NCBI GenBank assembly: GCA_030835385.1
Contig: JAURPI010000002.1
Coordinates: 1 to 64,000 of the forward strand
Reading direction: 5' to 3'
Source of the DNA: Alphaproteobacteria bacterium
GTDB lineage: Bacteria; Pseudomonadota; Alphaproteobacteria; Rhodospirillales; Rhodospirillaceae
Length of the DNA stretch: 64,000 nucleotides
This document shows, piece after piece, positions 42,991-51,834 of the stretch. A program made the position numbers and the translations under genes. Below the pieces are notes generated by a model. That model did no database searches. It had not been told where the DNA came from and worked only from the letters and a program-made list of their open reading frames with translations. Positions within the stretch are counted from its first letter, which is position 1. Each line of letters opens with the position of its first letter.

Positions 42991-44184
42991 ATGCTGCGAA
43001 GTCTGGCCTATGGCATTGGCGGTTTAGCAATCTGCTTTGTTATTGCGGCGGGGATTGAGTATTCCTCCGATCCGATATTCTGGGACCGTTACCTCAATCC
43101 GCCTGCCAATCCCATGGAGCCGGGACCCGACTTTTATCAGCCCCAGTTTTCGATGGATGAGCCCGCTAGCCCATTTTTCGCAACCGTTGAACGGGGTGAA
43201 GTTACCATCGACCCAGCAGTGCTTGAGACCGCGGCAGAATGGACCGCTAACACCGGCGGAACAGCGTTTATCGTTGTTCACAAAAACAAGATTCAAATCG
43301 AACGCTATTGGGATGTCGGGGGCGCAGACGAACTGATGACCGGCCGCGCGATGACCAAGACGCTCAACGCCCTATTGGCGGGTGCTGCGATTGGTGAGGG
43401 CAAGCTCGCGCTCGATGACCGCATTGGCAATTATATTGAAGGCTGGGCGGATGAGCCCCAGGGCGATATCACTTTGCGTGATCTGCTGTATCAGGCCAGC
43501 GGCTTGGAGAATCCTCCTCTTGGCCCTGGAGCATGGAACCGTTTTACCCGCTCGGCCTATACCGGCGATGTGGTCAAGGTTGCTCTTGAGCACGAACTGG
43601 CACATGAACCAGGAAGCGTATTCGATATCGGCAACGTCACCTCTCAATTGATCGCAATCGTCGTGCAGAATGCCGTGGGTCGGCCGGTTCAGGATTATTT
43701 CGTAGAAAAGATTTGGCAGCCCATCGGGGCTGACCGCGGTAGCTTCTTCATGGACCGCGCCGACGGGATGATCCACATAGATTGTTGCTTCCGTACCACA
43801 CCGCATAATTGGATGCGCGTAGGCGCCCTGTTGCTCAATGATGGGATCGCGAATGGGACGCGGGTGTTACCCGAAGGATGGGTGGATGTAATGACGACAT
43901 CATCCCCACGCAATCCAAATTACGGTATGCACATCTGGCTGGGCCGAGAATATGCGCCTGTCAGACCCTATTCAGAAATTCATCCGGTTGGTGTCCCTCA
44001 CGCGGAGCCGTTTGTCAGTGAGGACATCTATTTTATTGAAGGCGGTGGCTACCGCACACTTTATGTCATCCCCTCAGAGGACCTTTTGATCCTGCGTTTG
44101 GGCAAACGTCATGACGATTGGGATTCGGCGTATCTGCCGAACCGGCTGGTGGAGGGAATTCTGCGTGAAACGGTCGCGCCTTAA
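42991..44184 (+). CDS. Membrane-anchored beta-lactamase-fold protein lacking the catalytic Ser
   Basis: 397 residues. The N-terminal segment SLAYGIGGLAICFVIAAGI is a signal anchor. The class C beta-lactamase/DUF-type serine hydrolase fold is clear: FIVVHKNKIQIERYWD, then ALLAGAAIGEGKLALDDRIG, LRDLLYQASGLENPP and the C-terminal YFIEGGGYRTLYVIP. The SxxK nucleophile motif reads A120-M-T-K123, with Ala (GCG at 43348-43350) in place of Ser, which should abolish acyl-enzyme chemistry. The gene is otherwise complete. It may be a recent mutant or a binding protein. It overlaps the end of the convergent SDR by four bases. Confidence 0.8.
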   Translation: MLRSLAYGIGGLAICFVIAAGIEYSSDPIFWDRYLNPPANPMEPGPDFYQPQFSMDEPASPFFATVERGEVTIDPAVLETAAEWTANTGGTAFIVVHKNKIQIERYWDVGGADELMTGRAMTKTLNALLAGAAIGEGKLALDDRIGNYIEGWADEPQGDITLRDLLYQASGLENPPLGPGAWNRFTRSAYTGDVVKVALEHELAHEPGSVFDIGNVTSQLIAIVVQNAVGRPVQDYFVEKIWQPIGADRGSFFMDRADGMIHIDCCFRTTPHNWMRVGALLLNDGIANGTRVLPEGWVDVMTTSSPRNPNYGMHIWLGREYAPVRPYSEIHPVGVPHAEPFVSEDIYFIEGGGYRTLYVIPSEDLLILRLGKRHDDWDSAYLPNRLVEGILRETVAP

Positions 44185-44852
44185 GCGGCGAGAAGACCCC
44201 CGTCGACAGGCAGCACGTATCCAGTGATGTAGTAGGCTTCATCCGACGCCAAGAAGGCTACGGCCTCAGCGATATCGTCTACAGTTCCGGCCCGGCCCAA
44301 GGGAATGTGCGCATCCGCCATAACATCACCGTCTGGCGTGCCTTCAATCCGTCCCGCTTGCACACAGTTCACGCGAATGCGGTCTTTGGCCTCGCAACAG
44401 GACAGAGCTGCGCCGCGAGTCATCATGCGTATCCCGTTTGCGGATGCACAAAAAGCCGCCTGGCCAGACACTCCCACGGTCGCTGTGGCAGGGGCGACAT
44501 TAATAATTGACCCACCGTTGCCAAACTCACGCATTTTTACAACGCCATAGCGGTTGGCCAGAAAAGCCGCTTCGATGTTGTCACGGTTGACCCCACGGAA
44601 TTCTTCTAAGGAGGTTTCTGTAATAGGTTTCGGGGTGTCGTATTTGGCTTCCGAAATAGTAACCAGAATATCCAGCCGGCCCTGTTTATCGCCAATGGCG
44701 GCAAGGCCCGACTCCCAACCCTCAACAGTGGTGACGTCAAAGTCGGCCGAGAGCACGGTTGCTCCTTCTTTCTCCAGCTGGGCGCAAATGGCCTGTCCGG
44801 TTGCGCCGCCCGCGTTTGTGACCAACGCAATTCTGCCGTCAAACTTCCCCAT
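44181..44852 (-). CDS. SDR-fold protein without Tyr/Lys catalytic pair
   Basis: 223 residues. The cofactor loop is altered (ALVTNAGGATGQAICAQL instead of TGxxxGIG), the NNAG motif is LVTISEAK, and the YxxxK site reads F134-C-A-S-A138, so both Tyr and Lys are missing. The ending ITGYVLPVDGGLL is typical. The protein is short for an SDR but not truncated at either end. Several changes together suggest a long-standing divergent member, perhaps a non-enzymatic partner or sensor. Confidence 0.75.
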   Translation of the reverse strand: MGKFDGRIALVTNAGGATGQAICAQLEKEGATVLSADFDVTTVEGWESGLAAIGDKQGRLDILVTISEAKYDTPKPITETSLEEFRGVNRDNIEAAFLANRYGVVKMREFGNGGSIINVAPATATVGVSGQAAFCASANGIRMMTRGAALSCCEAKDRIRVNCVQAGRIEGTPDGDVMADAHIPLGRAGTVDDIAEAVAFLASDEAYYITGYVLPVDGGLLAA

Positions 44853-44940
44853 GGGTGTTTTGTCCTAATCGATCAACTGTCTGGTCAGAGTACACGTCAA
44901 AGCGGGACGAAGGCCAATCCCACGATCTCACCTTTGTTCG

Positions 44941-45288
44941 CTAATTGGATACCTGTGCGACCGGTATTTCGGATATTGCGGAGTAAACGGGCAAGCCCTT
45001 TCGTTTAAACACGTCTACTTCTTCATTAGCGCCTTTTGATGGTCCACCAATACTAAGGCAGGCATCGCAACGATCTGCGGCCGCGAGAGATATTAGCATC
45101 ATCATGTCTTCGAAATAATCAGAACCAATAGCTTCGATAACCGGAAGGGCAACATTCACGCCAATGATCGGGACATGATCTTTACGCCACACCTCAACAG
45201 CAGCCAGGTTCATGGCGTTGAGATTTTCTTTTCTCGTCTCATCTGACCTGGAGCCGCTGGTATACGGACCTGAAACCATGATCCACAT
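44941..45288 (-). CDS. Nucleoside 2-deoxyribosyltransferase-like / DUF4406 protein
   Basis: 115 residues from ATG 45288, with GAGG 8-11 bases upstream. It starts MWIMVSGPYTSGSRSDETRK, where VSGPYT is the ligand-binding loop of the NDT/DUF4406 fold, followed by AVEVWRKDHVPIIGVNVALP, an acidic YFEDMMMLISLAAADRCDAC and a GPSKGANEEVDVFKRKGLPV motif with the conserved nucleotide-binding SxGAxxE pattern. Enzymes of this fold cleave or exchange N-glycosidic bonds of nucleosides. It starts 5 bp after queF, so the pair is an operon, hinting at handling of deazapurine bases or nucleosides. Confidence 0.65.
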   Translation of the reverse strand: MWIMVSGPYTSGSRSDETRKENLNAMNLAAVEVWRKDHVPIIGVNVALPVIEAIGSDYFEDMMMLISLAAADRCDACLSIGGPSKGANEEVDVFKRKGLPVYSAISEIPVAQVSN

Positions 45289-45293
45289 ATAGG

Positions 45294-45755
45294 TTACCCT
45301 CGTCCTCGGTACCCCGCGACACCTTGATCGGGAATCCATAATCCCTCAGGTGGAGCGCCAGTTTGCCAAAACACGTCGATGGGGATGCCGCCGCGTGGAT
45401 ACCAATACCCACCGATGCGCAACCATTTGGCGCCGGTGGCTTCGACAACGCGTTTGCCGATCATCACAGTACAGTCCTCATGAAAAGCGCCGTGGTTGCG
45501 GAAGGACCCCAGGAAGAGCTTGAGAGATTTGGACTCAACAATTTTCTCGGTTGGAACGTAATCGATCACCAAATGGGCGAAGTCTGGCTGGCCGGTGACG
45601 GGGCACAGGCTGGTGAACTCAGGGCAGGCAAAACGAATAAGGTAGTCCGTATCGCCTTGCGGGTTCGGCACAGTTTCCAATATGGCGTCGCCCGGTGAGG
45701 CTGGCACATCGGCCATGCCACCCAGCTGGGTCAGGGTTTCTGAACTGTCGGTCAC
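45294..45755 (-). CDS. queF: NADPH-dependent 7-cyano-7-deazaguanine reductase (QueF)
   Basis: 153 residues, the unimodular short form. QueF reduces preQ0 to preQ1 in queuosine tRNA modification. The catalytic Cys is in [16 protein letters not shown] with the downstream Asp, and the NADPH-binding QueF motif is [17 protein letters not shown]. The C-terminal [20 protein letters not shown] with IPIDVFW is complete. It is upstream partner of a deoxyribosyltransferase-like gene. No other que genes are in the window. Confidence 0.93.
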   Translation of the reverse strand: MTDSSETLTQLGGMADVPASPGDAILETVPNPQGDTDYLIRFACPEFTSLCPVTGQPDFAHLVIDYVPTEKIVESKSLKLFLGSFRNHGAFHEDCTVMIGKRVVEATGAKWLRIGGYWYPRGGIPIDVFWQTGAPPEGLWIPDQGVAGYRGRG

Positions 45756-45830
45756 CGTTTCGCTCCTGCGCTATGTGGTCGCTGCCACTCGATCTTGCCA
45801 TAGGGGTTCTAGCACGATAGGGGTCGGGGT

Positions 45831-46067
45831 ATGAGCGATACATCAAACTCTGATCCAAATTCCAATCCCGACGATTTACCCACTTCGCCGTGCGTCGGCG
45901 TCTGTACCGTCGATAAGGAAACCAAAATGTGCATCGGTTGCTTACGGACGCTCGAGGAAATTGGCGGCTGGCGCACCATGACCTTGGACCAGAAACGGGT
46001 TGTTGTGGCGGCGTGCAAGCAGCGTGCGGAAGACGCTCAAACCGGGCCTGGTTCCGCCTCAAATTAG
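45831..46067 (+). CDS. DUF1289 family small Fe-S-like protein
   Basis: 78 residues. After an acidic start, the family signature is TSPCVGVCTVDKETKMCIGC followed by LRTLEEIGGWRTM; four cysteines spaced as a metal-binding cluster. DUF1289 proteins are small, widespread in proteobacteria and of unknown role. Divergent from queF across 75 bp. A hairpin terminator overlaps the stop. Confidence 0.9.
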   Translation: MSDTSNSDPNSNPDDLPTSPCVGVCTVDKETKMCIGCLRTLEEIGGWRTMTLDQKRVVVAACKQRAEDAQTGPGSASN

Positions 46068-46101
46068 TCCAACTGTCACCACAGTTGCGGACTATTGTTT
46101 T
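46066..46101 (+). terminator. Probable rho-independent terminator after DUF1289 gene
   Basis: AGTCCAACTG (46066-46075) pairs with CAGTTG-GGACT (46082-46093, one bulged C) around a TCACCA loop and is followed by ATTGTTTT. The stem begins within the stop codon of the DUF1289 gene. The rest of the gap up to 46241 holds nothing I can name. Confidence 0.65.
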
Positions 46102-46241
46102 AGATCATAGAGATGTGTTCGATTCGCCGCTTACCGTGAGAGTGGGCCGAAATGGCGAAATCGCGACTCGCCGGAAAGGTTAATATATTGCTCCAGATAT
46201 TGTGTCTAGGGGCTGATCACATACAATAAGTTGAAGTTATT

Positions 46242-46517
46242 GTGGAAAAGTCGATGATGGATCAGGTGAGAATCATACCCGCGAACGAAGACGGACTGTC
46301 CTCCGTCGCAGCGGTTGAGTCAGTGCCGGTCACCATCGCCGTTGACGATGTCCATGGCATCATCACCCGTGTTGTTGCCGTCGCCCGAGCCGCTGGGCGG
46401 GACTACGTCGAGCAATGCCGTTCGGCGGCGGAAGCGGTTGTCGCGGTACGCCACGACCTGTCTTTTACGGAAGCATTGAGCGCCGTTTACCGCGTGCGTG
46501 AGCGCGACGCCGCTTAG
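46242..46517 (+). CDS. Small protein of unknown function
   Basis: 91 residues from GTG 46242 (ATG 46254 is an alternative start). The sequence is mostly helical with Ala/Val-rich segments (ITRVVAVARAAGRDYVEQCR, SAAEAVVAVRHDLSFTEALS) and no signal peptide or membrane segment. No domain is recognised. Its end overlaps the end of the convergent tam gene by four bases. Confidence 0.55.
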   Translation: MEKSMMDQVRIIPANEDGLSSVAAVESVPVTIAVDDVHGIITRVVAVARAAGRDYVEQCRSAAEAVVAVRHDLSFTEALSAVYRVRERDAA

Positions 46518-47293
46518 CGCTTCTGCGCCAGTACGAAAATTCGTTTCATCAAGAATACCGTTTTGCCATCGGCTTGCTTGGGGTACGCCGCAGCGACCCG
46601 TTTGCTGTAATCGGCGATGAAATCTTTCTGGTCAGTGTCGCTGAGGACCGAGAGGTAGGGGGTGAGGCCGGTACCAATAATCCAGTCAAAAACTGGATTG
46701 TTGCCTTCCAGGACATGATGATAGTCCGTGACCCAGATATCGATTGGGTCACACGCTGGAGCCAGGAGGTCATAGAAATTCTGTGGACCCATGGGGTCTT
46801 TATACATCCAGCAATCGGCCAACTGTTCAGCCCACCGGTCGGACGTCACCGTTGCCCGGATGCACTTTTGATAGGCGGACTGTTCCGTTACGGGGATCTG
46901 AAATGCCAGCCACCCACCTGGCACAATCATATCCGCTAATCGTGGAACAACTGTAGCGTGGTCGGTGACCCAATGCAGGGCAGCGTTTGAGAACACAAGA
47001 GCCAGTGGAGACTCAGCCTGCCAGGTGGCGATATCGTCCTGCTGCCACTTGATGTCAGACTCACCAAATTCCTTGCGGGCCTTGGTCAACATGTCAGGGG
47101 ACAGATCAACACCCATAACGCTTCGGTCCGGCCATTGGTCTTTCAAAGCCTTGGTGACATTGCCTGGGCCGCACCCGAGATCAACAATTGGGCCGTCCAC
47201 GTCCAATGAAATTTGGGCTATGAGATCAAGTGCTGGCCGCGCTCGATAGGCCTCGTAGCGCAGGTAAACGTCTGGGTTCCAGGTATTGGTCAT
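46514..47293 (-). CDS. tam: Trans-aconitate 2-methyltransferase
   Basis: 259 residues, the usual Tam length. It starts TWNPDVYLRYEAYRARPALD, a region characteristic of Tam. SAM motif I is GPIVDLGCGPGNVTKAL, the ribose acid GVDLSPDML, then DDIATWQ, VFSNAALHWVTDH and VPGGWLAFQIPV. Tam methylates trans-aconitate formed spontaneously from cis-aconitate, removing an inhibitor of the citric acid cycle. Cytosolic and intact. Confidence 0.85.
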   Translation of the reverse strand: MTNTWNPDVYLRYEAYRARPALDLIAQISLDVDGPIVDLGCGPGNVTKALKDQWPDRSVMGVDLSPDMLTKARKEFGESDIKWQQDDIATWQAESPLALVFSNAALHWVTDHATVVPRLADMIVPGGWLAFQIPVTEQSAYQKCIRATVTSDRWAEQLADCWMYKDPMGPQNFYDLLAPACDPIDIWVTDYHHVLEGNNPVFDWIIGTGLTPYLSVLSDTDQKDFIADYSKRVAAAYPKQADGKTVFLMKRIFVLAQKR

Positions 47294-47521
47294 CTGTACC
47301 TCTCAGGCCCAGCCAATGGAAGTTTTGCTTTCTAATCCAGGCAGCCACGGTTCATTTGTCATGTGGTCAACGACTAGAGGAAAAAGCCACCTCAGGGCCA
47401 AATATTTTCCACTTCAGGTTTAATTACCCAGAAAACGTGACTTTTTTATCGCGACCAGGAGGTCTGCAGTTAAATTATAGCAGTGGGTTGCAGGAGCTAT
47501 GCTCTCTGCCACTGGGCGCCG

Positions 47522-48196
47522 TTAGAATGGTTTGACTTTGCCCAAAAAGGCGATCACCGCGACAACGGTCCAAAGAATCATCGCCGCGACTTTTGAGCGG
47601 TCGAGCGCGGCCTCAATAATGTCATTGCCCTTGGTGGCTGCGTCACCACCGGCACGGACCATGCCAAAGCCAATAATCCAGTTCTTAATCTCGCTACGCA
47701 GGTAGACACCGAGTACGACCGCAAACCCAAACAATAATAGTTTTGCGGCCAGCCATTTGTCCGCAATCGGCGCAGCGGTCATCAAAGACATAAGACCAAG
47801 CCCACCCATGCCTAGAATGACGGCATAGCGGATATATATATCGACGCCCCGTAGTTTTGGCGTCATGGCGTGTTGGTCATTGAAGAACATCCACCAATTA
47901 GCGGCCAACCAGATCATGCAGAACACCCAGATGGCGATCAAAGGTGCGCCGCCAATGGGAGAAAGCCCCTGCATCCAGGCCATTTGAAAGCCCAAAGGAA
48001 TAAGTCCGATGAGCGCAGTGCGGGGTCCCATGTCGCATTGCATGAGGACCTGCATAAAACGAAAACGCTCATCCAAGGAAAGGTTGCGATCTGCAACAAA
48101 GCGAGAAGACAGGTAGACGCCTAAGTCACCCCCGAGCCAATACACGAACAGGACTGTGTGGAGATAAATCAAAATATCGTATGTCGTGACGTACAT
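47522..48196 (-). CDS. Six-helix membrane protein, paralogue of 33406-34068
   Basis: 224 residues from ATG 48196, chosen for the ribosome site AGAGGGGC just upstream; the frame is open further to 48265. Six hydrophobic segments are present, beginning YDILIYLHTVLFVYWLGGDL, followed by a charged loop SLDERFRFMQVLMQCDMGPR and later WMFFNDQHAM and KLLLFGFAVVLGVYLRSEI. Layout and motifs match the protein at 33406-34068. His and Trp near helix ends could bind heme or copper, but this is speculation. The gap 47294-47521 holds no gene. Confidence 0.7.
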   Translation of the reverse strand: MYVTTYDILIYLHTVLFVYWLGGDLGVYLSSRFVADRNLSLDERFRFMQVLMQCDMGPRTALIGLIPLGFQMAWMQGLSPIGGAPLIAIWVFCMIWLAANWWMFFNDQHAMTPKLRGVDIYIRYAVILGMGGLGLMSLMTAAPIADKWLAAKLLLFGFAVVLGVYLRSEIKNWIIGFGMVRAGGDAATKGNDIIEAALDRSKVAAMILWTVVAVIAFLGKVKPF

Positions 48197-48298
48197 GGCT
48201 GCCCCTCTTAGGTCCCCTGTTTGATCGATCTTAGGTGTGGCATCATAGCGTAAGACAAGCTGCACGCCAGTGCAGGTTACCCTCGGAAGGAGAGCGTC

Positions 48299-48805
48299 AT
48301 GGGTCGAAGGCTCAGCCTAGGTCTTATTTGTGTTTCAGTGATGGTTTTATCTTCAAACGTCTGGGCTGTTGAGCGGCGCGGCGGTACGGAGGCCGACTAT
48401 GCTGCGATCGATGCCATCGAGGTGCAGCGGCAAGCGGCTTACGATGCGCGAGACTTCGAGGCATTAGCTGATTTGTACACCGAGGACGGATGGGTGATGG
48501 CCCGTCGCAGACCGGCGATGCGCGGGCGACAAGAAATACGTGATTTTTTTGCGTCGGTTGCTGAAGATACCGAGCTCGCCGTCACGTTCGACGTTGATGA
48601 GGTGGAGGTGATAGGTCGCTACACCTGGAACGTCGCCCGATTTGCTTTGACCTATCAGTCAATGTCGGGGGGTGAGCCTGTTCACGACTTTGGTCGCGCA
48701 TTGATCCTCTACAAGAAAGGCGACGATGACCAATGGAGAATCCATCGCGATATGGACACGCCAACACCTGATGCGGCAGATATGACGCCGCCGGTTCCTC
48801 AATAG
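48299..48805 (+). CDS. Exported SnoaL-like (DUF4440/NTF2-fold) protein
   Basis: 168 residues with a signal peptide (SLGLICVSVMVLSSNVWA). The NTF2-like fold is seen in IDAIEVQRQAAYDARDFEAL followed by ADLYTEDGWVM, RGRQEIRDFFASV, and the closing FGRALILYKKGDDDQWRIHR. Such proteins bind or isomerise small hydrophobic ligands; the active residues vary too much to assign. It lies 15 bp upstream of trkH, possibly co-transcribed. Confidence 0.8.
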   Translation: MGRRLSLGLICVSVMVLSSNVWAVERRGGTEADYAAIDAIEVQRQAAYDARDFEALADLYTEDGWVMARRRPAMRGRQEIRDFFASVAEDTELAVTFDVDEVEVIGRYTWNVARFALTYQSMSGGEPVHDFGRALILYKKGDDDQWRIHRDMDTPTPDAADMTPPVPQ

Positions 48806-48820
48806 GTCAGACCTGATTTC

Positions 48821-50260
48821 ATGGCGCGTATTTTGTACGTTTTGGGCGTCCTTCTCGTTGTTCTCGCATGCGCCGAGATTGTCCCGCTCTTAGCTGATCT
48901 GATCTCCGGCAATCCGGACTGGATGGTGTTTGCCGTTTCAGGGTTGCTGACCCTATTCCTGGGCATGGCGCTGGTGTTGGCTAATGCCAACCACCCTGAA
49001 CGCCTGACCATTCGAGAGGCGTATCTCTTAACTGCCCTCGCTTGGTTCATCCTACCGATTTTCGGGGCCGCGCCGTTTTTCTTTAGTGCGGAAGGGATTG
49101 ACGTCACCGATGCGGTGTTTGAAAGCGTCTCTGGTTTAACTACCACTGGCTCAACGGTACTCACAGGTCTCGACACATTTCCGCCGGGCTTATTGCTATG
49201 GCGTTCGATGCTGCAGTGGAGTGGCGGCATCGGCATCATCGTCATGGGGGTGGCGATCCTGCCGCTGTTGCGGGTCGGTGGTATGCAATTGATGAAGACC
49301 GAAGCGTCTGATACGTCCGACAAAGTTCTGCCACGGGCAAAAGAAATCGCCACCGGAATCGGTGCTGCTTATGCGGCGCTTACGTTTTTGTGTGCCTTGG
49401 CGTACGGCTTTGCGGGCATGGAGTCATTTGACGCCATCAACCACGCCATGACGACGATGGCGACAGGCGGTTTCTCAACCCACGACGACTCATTTGGTTA
49501 TTTCAACGAACCACTACTGCCCTGGGTTGCCATGATCTTTATGATTTTGGGCGCACTACCGTTTGTTCTTTATTTGAAATCTGTGCGTCGAGGTCCAATG
49601 CGACTGTTCAACAACGCACAGGTCCGTTTCTTTCTATTCTTTTGTGTTGCCGTCGTTGCGGTTTTGACGTTGTGGGCCTGGCGCACAATGCCGCTGTCTT
49701 TGTTTGAAGCATTTTCACAGTCTGCTTTTAATGCGGTCTCCATCATCACGACGACTGGGTATGCCAATGCTGACTACACGTTGTGGGGCAGTGCATCAGT
49801 GGTCTTCCTGATCATTACATTTGCCGGCGGGTGTTCCGGTTCCACGGCTGGGTCGGTCAAAATCTTCCGATACCAACTTATGCTTTCGTTCTTGAAGTCT
49901 CAGGCCAACCGATTGATTCACCCACATGGTGTCTTTCCGGTGACCTATGACAAACGCGAAGTGCCGTCTGAAATCGTCCTATCTGTCACTGCTTTTCTGG
50001 CGCTATATCTGGTCAGTTGGTTTGGCTTGTCCGTTGCGCTGGCATTTACAGGGCTCGAGTTTCAAACCAGTGTCTCGGCCGCAGCCACCGCCTTAACAAA
50101 TGTTGGTCCTGGGCTTGGTCCGATCGTTGGACCAGCCGGCAACTTCAGCTCCCTTTCAGACGTTGCAAAATGGATGCTGGCCGGGGGCATGCTACTCGGT
50201 CGCCTAGAGCTGTTTATTCTTTTCGTGATGGTGACGCCGCGCTTCTGGCGTGATCTTTAG
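48821..50260 (+). CDS. trkH: TrkH-family potassium uptake protein
   Basis: 479 residues with four repeated membrane-pore-membrane units. The K+ selectivity loops, each with a central Gly, are SGLTTTGSTVLTGL, MTTMATGGFSTHDDS, SIITTTGYANADY and TALTNVGPGLGPIVG. TrkH is the membrane channel that works with cytosolic TrkA; no trkA is in the window. Intact and of normal length. Confidence 0.93.
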   Translation: MARILYVLGVLLVVLACAEIVPLLADLISGNPDWMVFAVSGLLTLFLGMALVLANANHPERLTIREAYLLTALAWFILPIFGAAPFFFSAEGIDVTDAVFESVSGLTTTGSTVLTGLDTFPPGLLLWRSMLQWSGGIGIIVMGVAILPLLRVGGMQLMKTEASDTSDKVLPRAKEIATGIGAAYAALTFLCALAYGFAGMESFDAINHAMTTMATGGFSTHDDSFGYFNEPLLPWVAMIFMILGALPFVLYLKSVRRGPMRLFNNAQVRFFLFFCVAVVAVLTLWAWRTMPLSLFEAFSQSAFNAVSIITTTGYANADYTLWGSASVVFLIITFAGGCSGSTAGSVKIFRYQLMLSFLKSQANRLIHPHGVFPVTYDKREVPSEIVLSVTAFLALYLVSWFGLSVALAFTGLEFQTSVSAAATALTNVGPGLGPIVGPAGNFSSLSDVAKWMLAGGMLLGRLELFILFVMVTPRFWRDL

Positions 50261-50505
50261 GCGGGGTCGGGCGTAACTGTAGCGGAATCGTCTCGCGGTT
50301 CATCATCGAGCACGCGTTTAAGTGGTGCCGCCTATCAGAACCAACCAACGCTGAGCTGATTGGAGGCCTGTCGCCCGGTCTACCTAATAGGCTGACTCTT
50401 TCTCTTCGCCGAAACGTCCATCAAAGATCATGGTTTTGAGTCTCCGGCTGCGAGGCTCACACAGGTGTCGCTGCACGAAAGCACCGACATCAAAGCAAGC
50501 ATGTC
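50261..50505. other. Gap after trkH; possible gene tail on the minus strand
   Basis: The minus strand carries a short tail reading APLKRVLDDEPRDDSATVTP and ending with TAA that overlaps the trkH stop, but TGA TAG stops lie directly before it, so only about 24 codons are open. Other short pieces further upstream are not convincing. It may be another decayed gene end. Confidence 0.2.
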
Positions 50506-51474
50506 TTAGTGAGATTTCGCGATCGCGATTTCAGTTGTGCGGGTCATGCGGCAGGTACGTTTTGCATCGCCCACGGCATTTGCTGCCCGTTGCAGAACAT
50601 CTAGCTCGGTTTCGTGATTCGTGATCGGGTCATCAGTCGCACTGCTGCGGCTAAAGACCGACAGTCCGATCGCCACGCTAATGTCATGTTCACCATCGTA
50701 TGTGCGAACTGGTTGGGCAAAAGCGGTCGCAATCCGGCGCGCAACAACAATTGCTTGGTCAACATCATCCACTTGGTTAACCACGCAGCCGAACTCGTCG
50801 CTGCCAAGGCGAGCCATCATTTCACCAGGCCACTTGATTGACCTCAGGCGGCGGCCTGTTTCGCGCAAAATCGCATCGCCGACTTTCATGCCATAGGCTT
50901 CGTTGATGAATTTTATGCCGTTCAAATTCAAGTAAATCATGGCACCCATCGCCTGACCGGTCTTGGGCGGAGTCATGATCACTTGATCGAGATGATCCAT
51001 GAGCGCTTTACGGTTAGCCAAGTTTGACAATGGATCACGGAACGCCGCTTTCGATAGTGCGGACTCGCGTCTATGGCGGGCCAGGGTGTATCGAATGGTC
51101 CGCTCAAGGTTCTCGACCGTCATCTCACCTTTGGTCATAAAGTCGTAGGCTCCACGCGACAGAGCTCCTTCATCAACGGCTGGGTCTTCCAGTGACGTCA
51201 ACATAATGAAGGGCACGTCAACGTCCCGCCGGCGCGCTTCATCCATCAGGTCAAACCCTGTGTTTGGAGTGAGGTAATAGTCCGTCAGGCAGATATCGAC
51301 GTCCTTATTGGTAAGAACATCCATTGCATTCGGAATGGCATCGGTGGTGACGATGTTGTCTCGCTTGATTCCGCTGGCCTGGAGAAAACGTGAAATCAGG
51401 CTGGCATCCATCGCGTTGTCTTCAAATAGCAAAACACGGAGGGATTCCGAGAATTGGGGTTTGGGCTGATTCAT
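50506..51474 (-). CDS. Response regulator with REC and GGDEF domains (diguanylate cyclase-like)
   Basis: 322 residues. Receiver domain, residues about 12-125: LRVLLFEDNAMDASLISRF (acidic pair), phospho-Asp in ICLTDYYLTPNTG, Thr in FIMLTSLEDP and Lys in FMTKGEM. GGDEF domain, residues about 145-315: FRDPLSNLANRKALMDHLDQ and a signature ARLGSDEFGCVV. The signature is GSDEF instead of GGDEF, so cyclase activity is possible but not assured. A conventional RxxD inhibitory site is not seen. It should control c-di-GMP in response to a histidine kinase encoded elsewhere. Confidence 0.85.
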   Translation of the reverse strand: MNQPKPQFSESLRVLLFEDNAMDASLISRFLQASGIKRDNIVTTDAIPNAMDVLTNKDVDICLTDYYLTPNTGFDLMDEARRRDVDVPFIMLTSLEDPAVDEGALSRGAYDFMTKGEMTVENLERTIRYTLARHRRESALSKAAFRDPLSNLANRKALMDHLDQVIMTPPKTGQAMGAMIYLNLNGIKFINEAYGMKVGDAILRETGRRLRSIKWPGEMMARLGSDEFGCVVNQVDDVDQAIVVARRIATAFAQPVRTYDGEHDISVAIGLSVFSRSSATDDPITNHETELDVLQRAANAVGDAKRTCRMTRTTEIAIAKSH

Positions 51475-51834
51475 AACTCTACTCGGGTGCGGCCCATCTA
51501 TGGTGACGGGTATCGCTTATTTCTGCTGATTCGGCGGGATTCTCTGGCCCACAGACTCGGCGGTTCTCATTGACAGGAAAGGTATCGGCAAATGGTTACC
51601 GCGGAGTGAATCAATTGGGGCAGATTCAGCCTAAATTCGACCAGATTGAGGCAGGAGTGATTGTGTGATTGAGATGACAGGCCTGTGATATCACCTGGAT
51701 GTGAGGCTGGCCCTGGCCTTTTCCGTGTCATGGTCGGGTTTAGTGATCGGCAAACCCGCCAGATTCGTACGAAATATGTTACACATTGACCGCTCCGAGC
51801 AAAGGACCTGGTCGCGACAGATCAAGGAATTTCC
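51475..51834. other. 360-bp intergenic region upstream of msrP
   Basis: Divergent spacer between the REC-GGDEF gene and msrP, so promoters for both must lie here. I found no open frame with coding character, no tRNA-like fold and no long repeat. Confidence 0.4.

Noticed and set aside
50507-51474. GSDEF instead of GGDEF taken as proof of an inactive cyclase
   Set aside because: Variants at this Gly can keep activity, so inactivity cannot be concluded.
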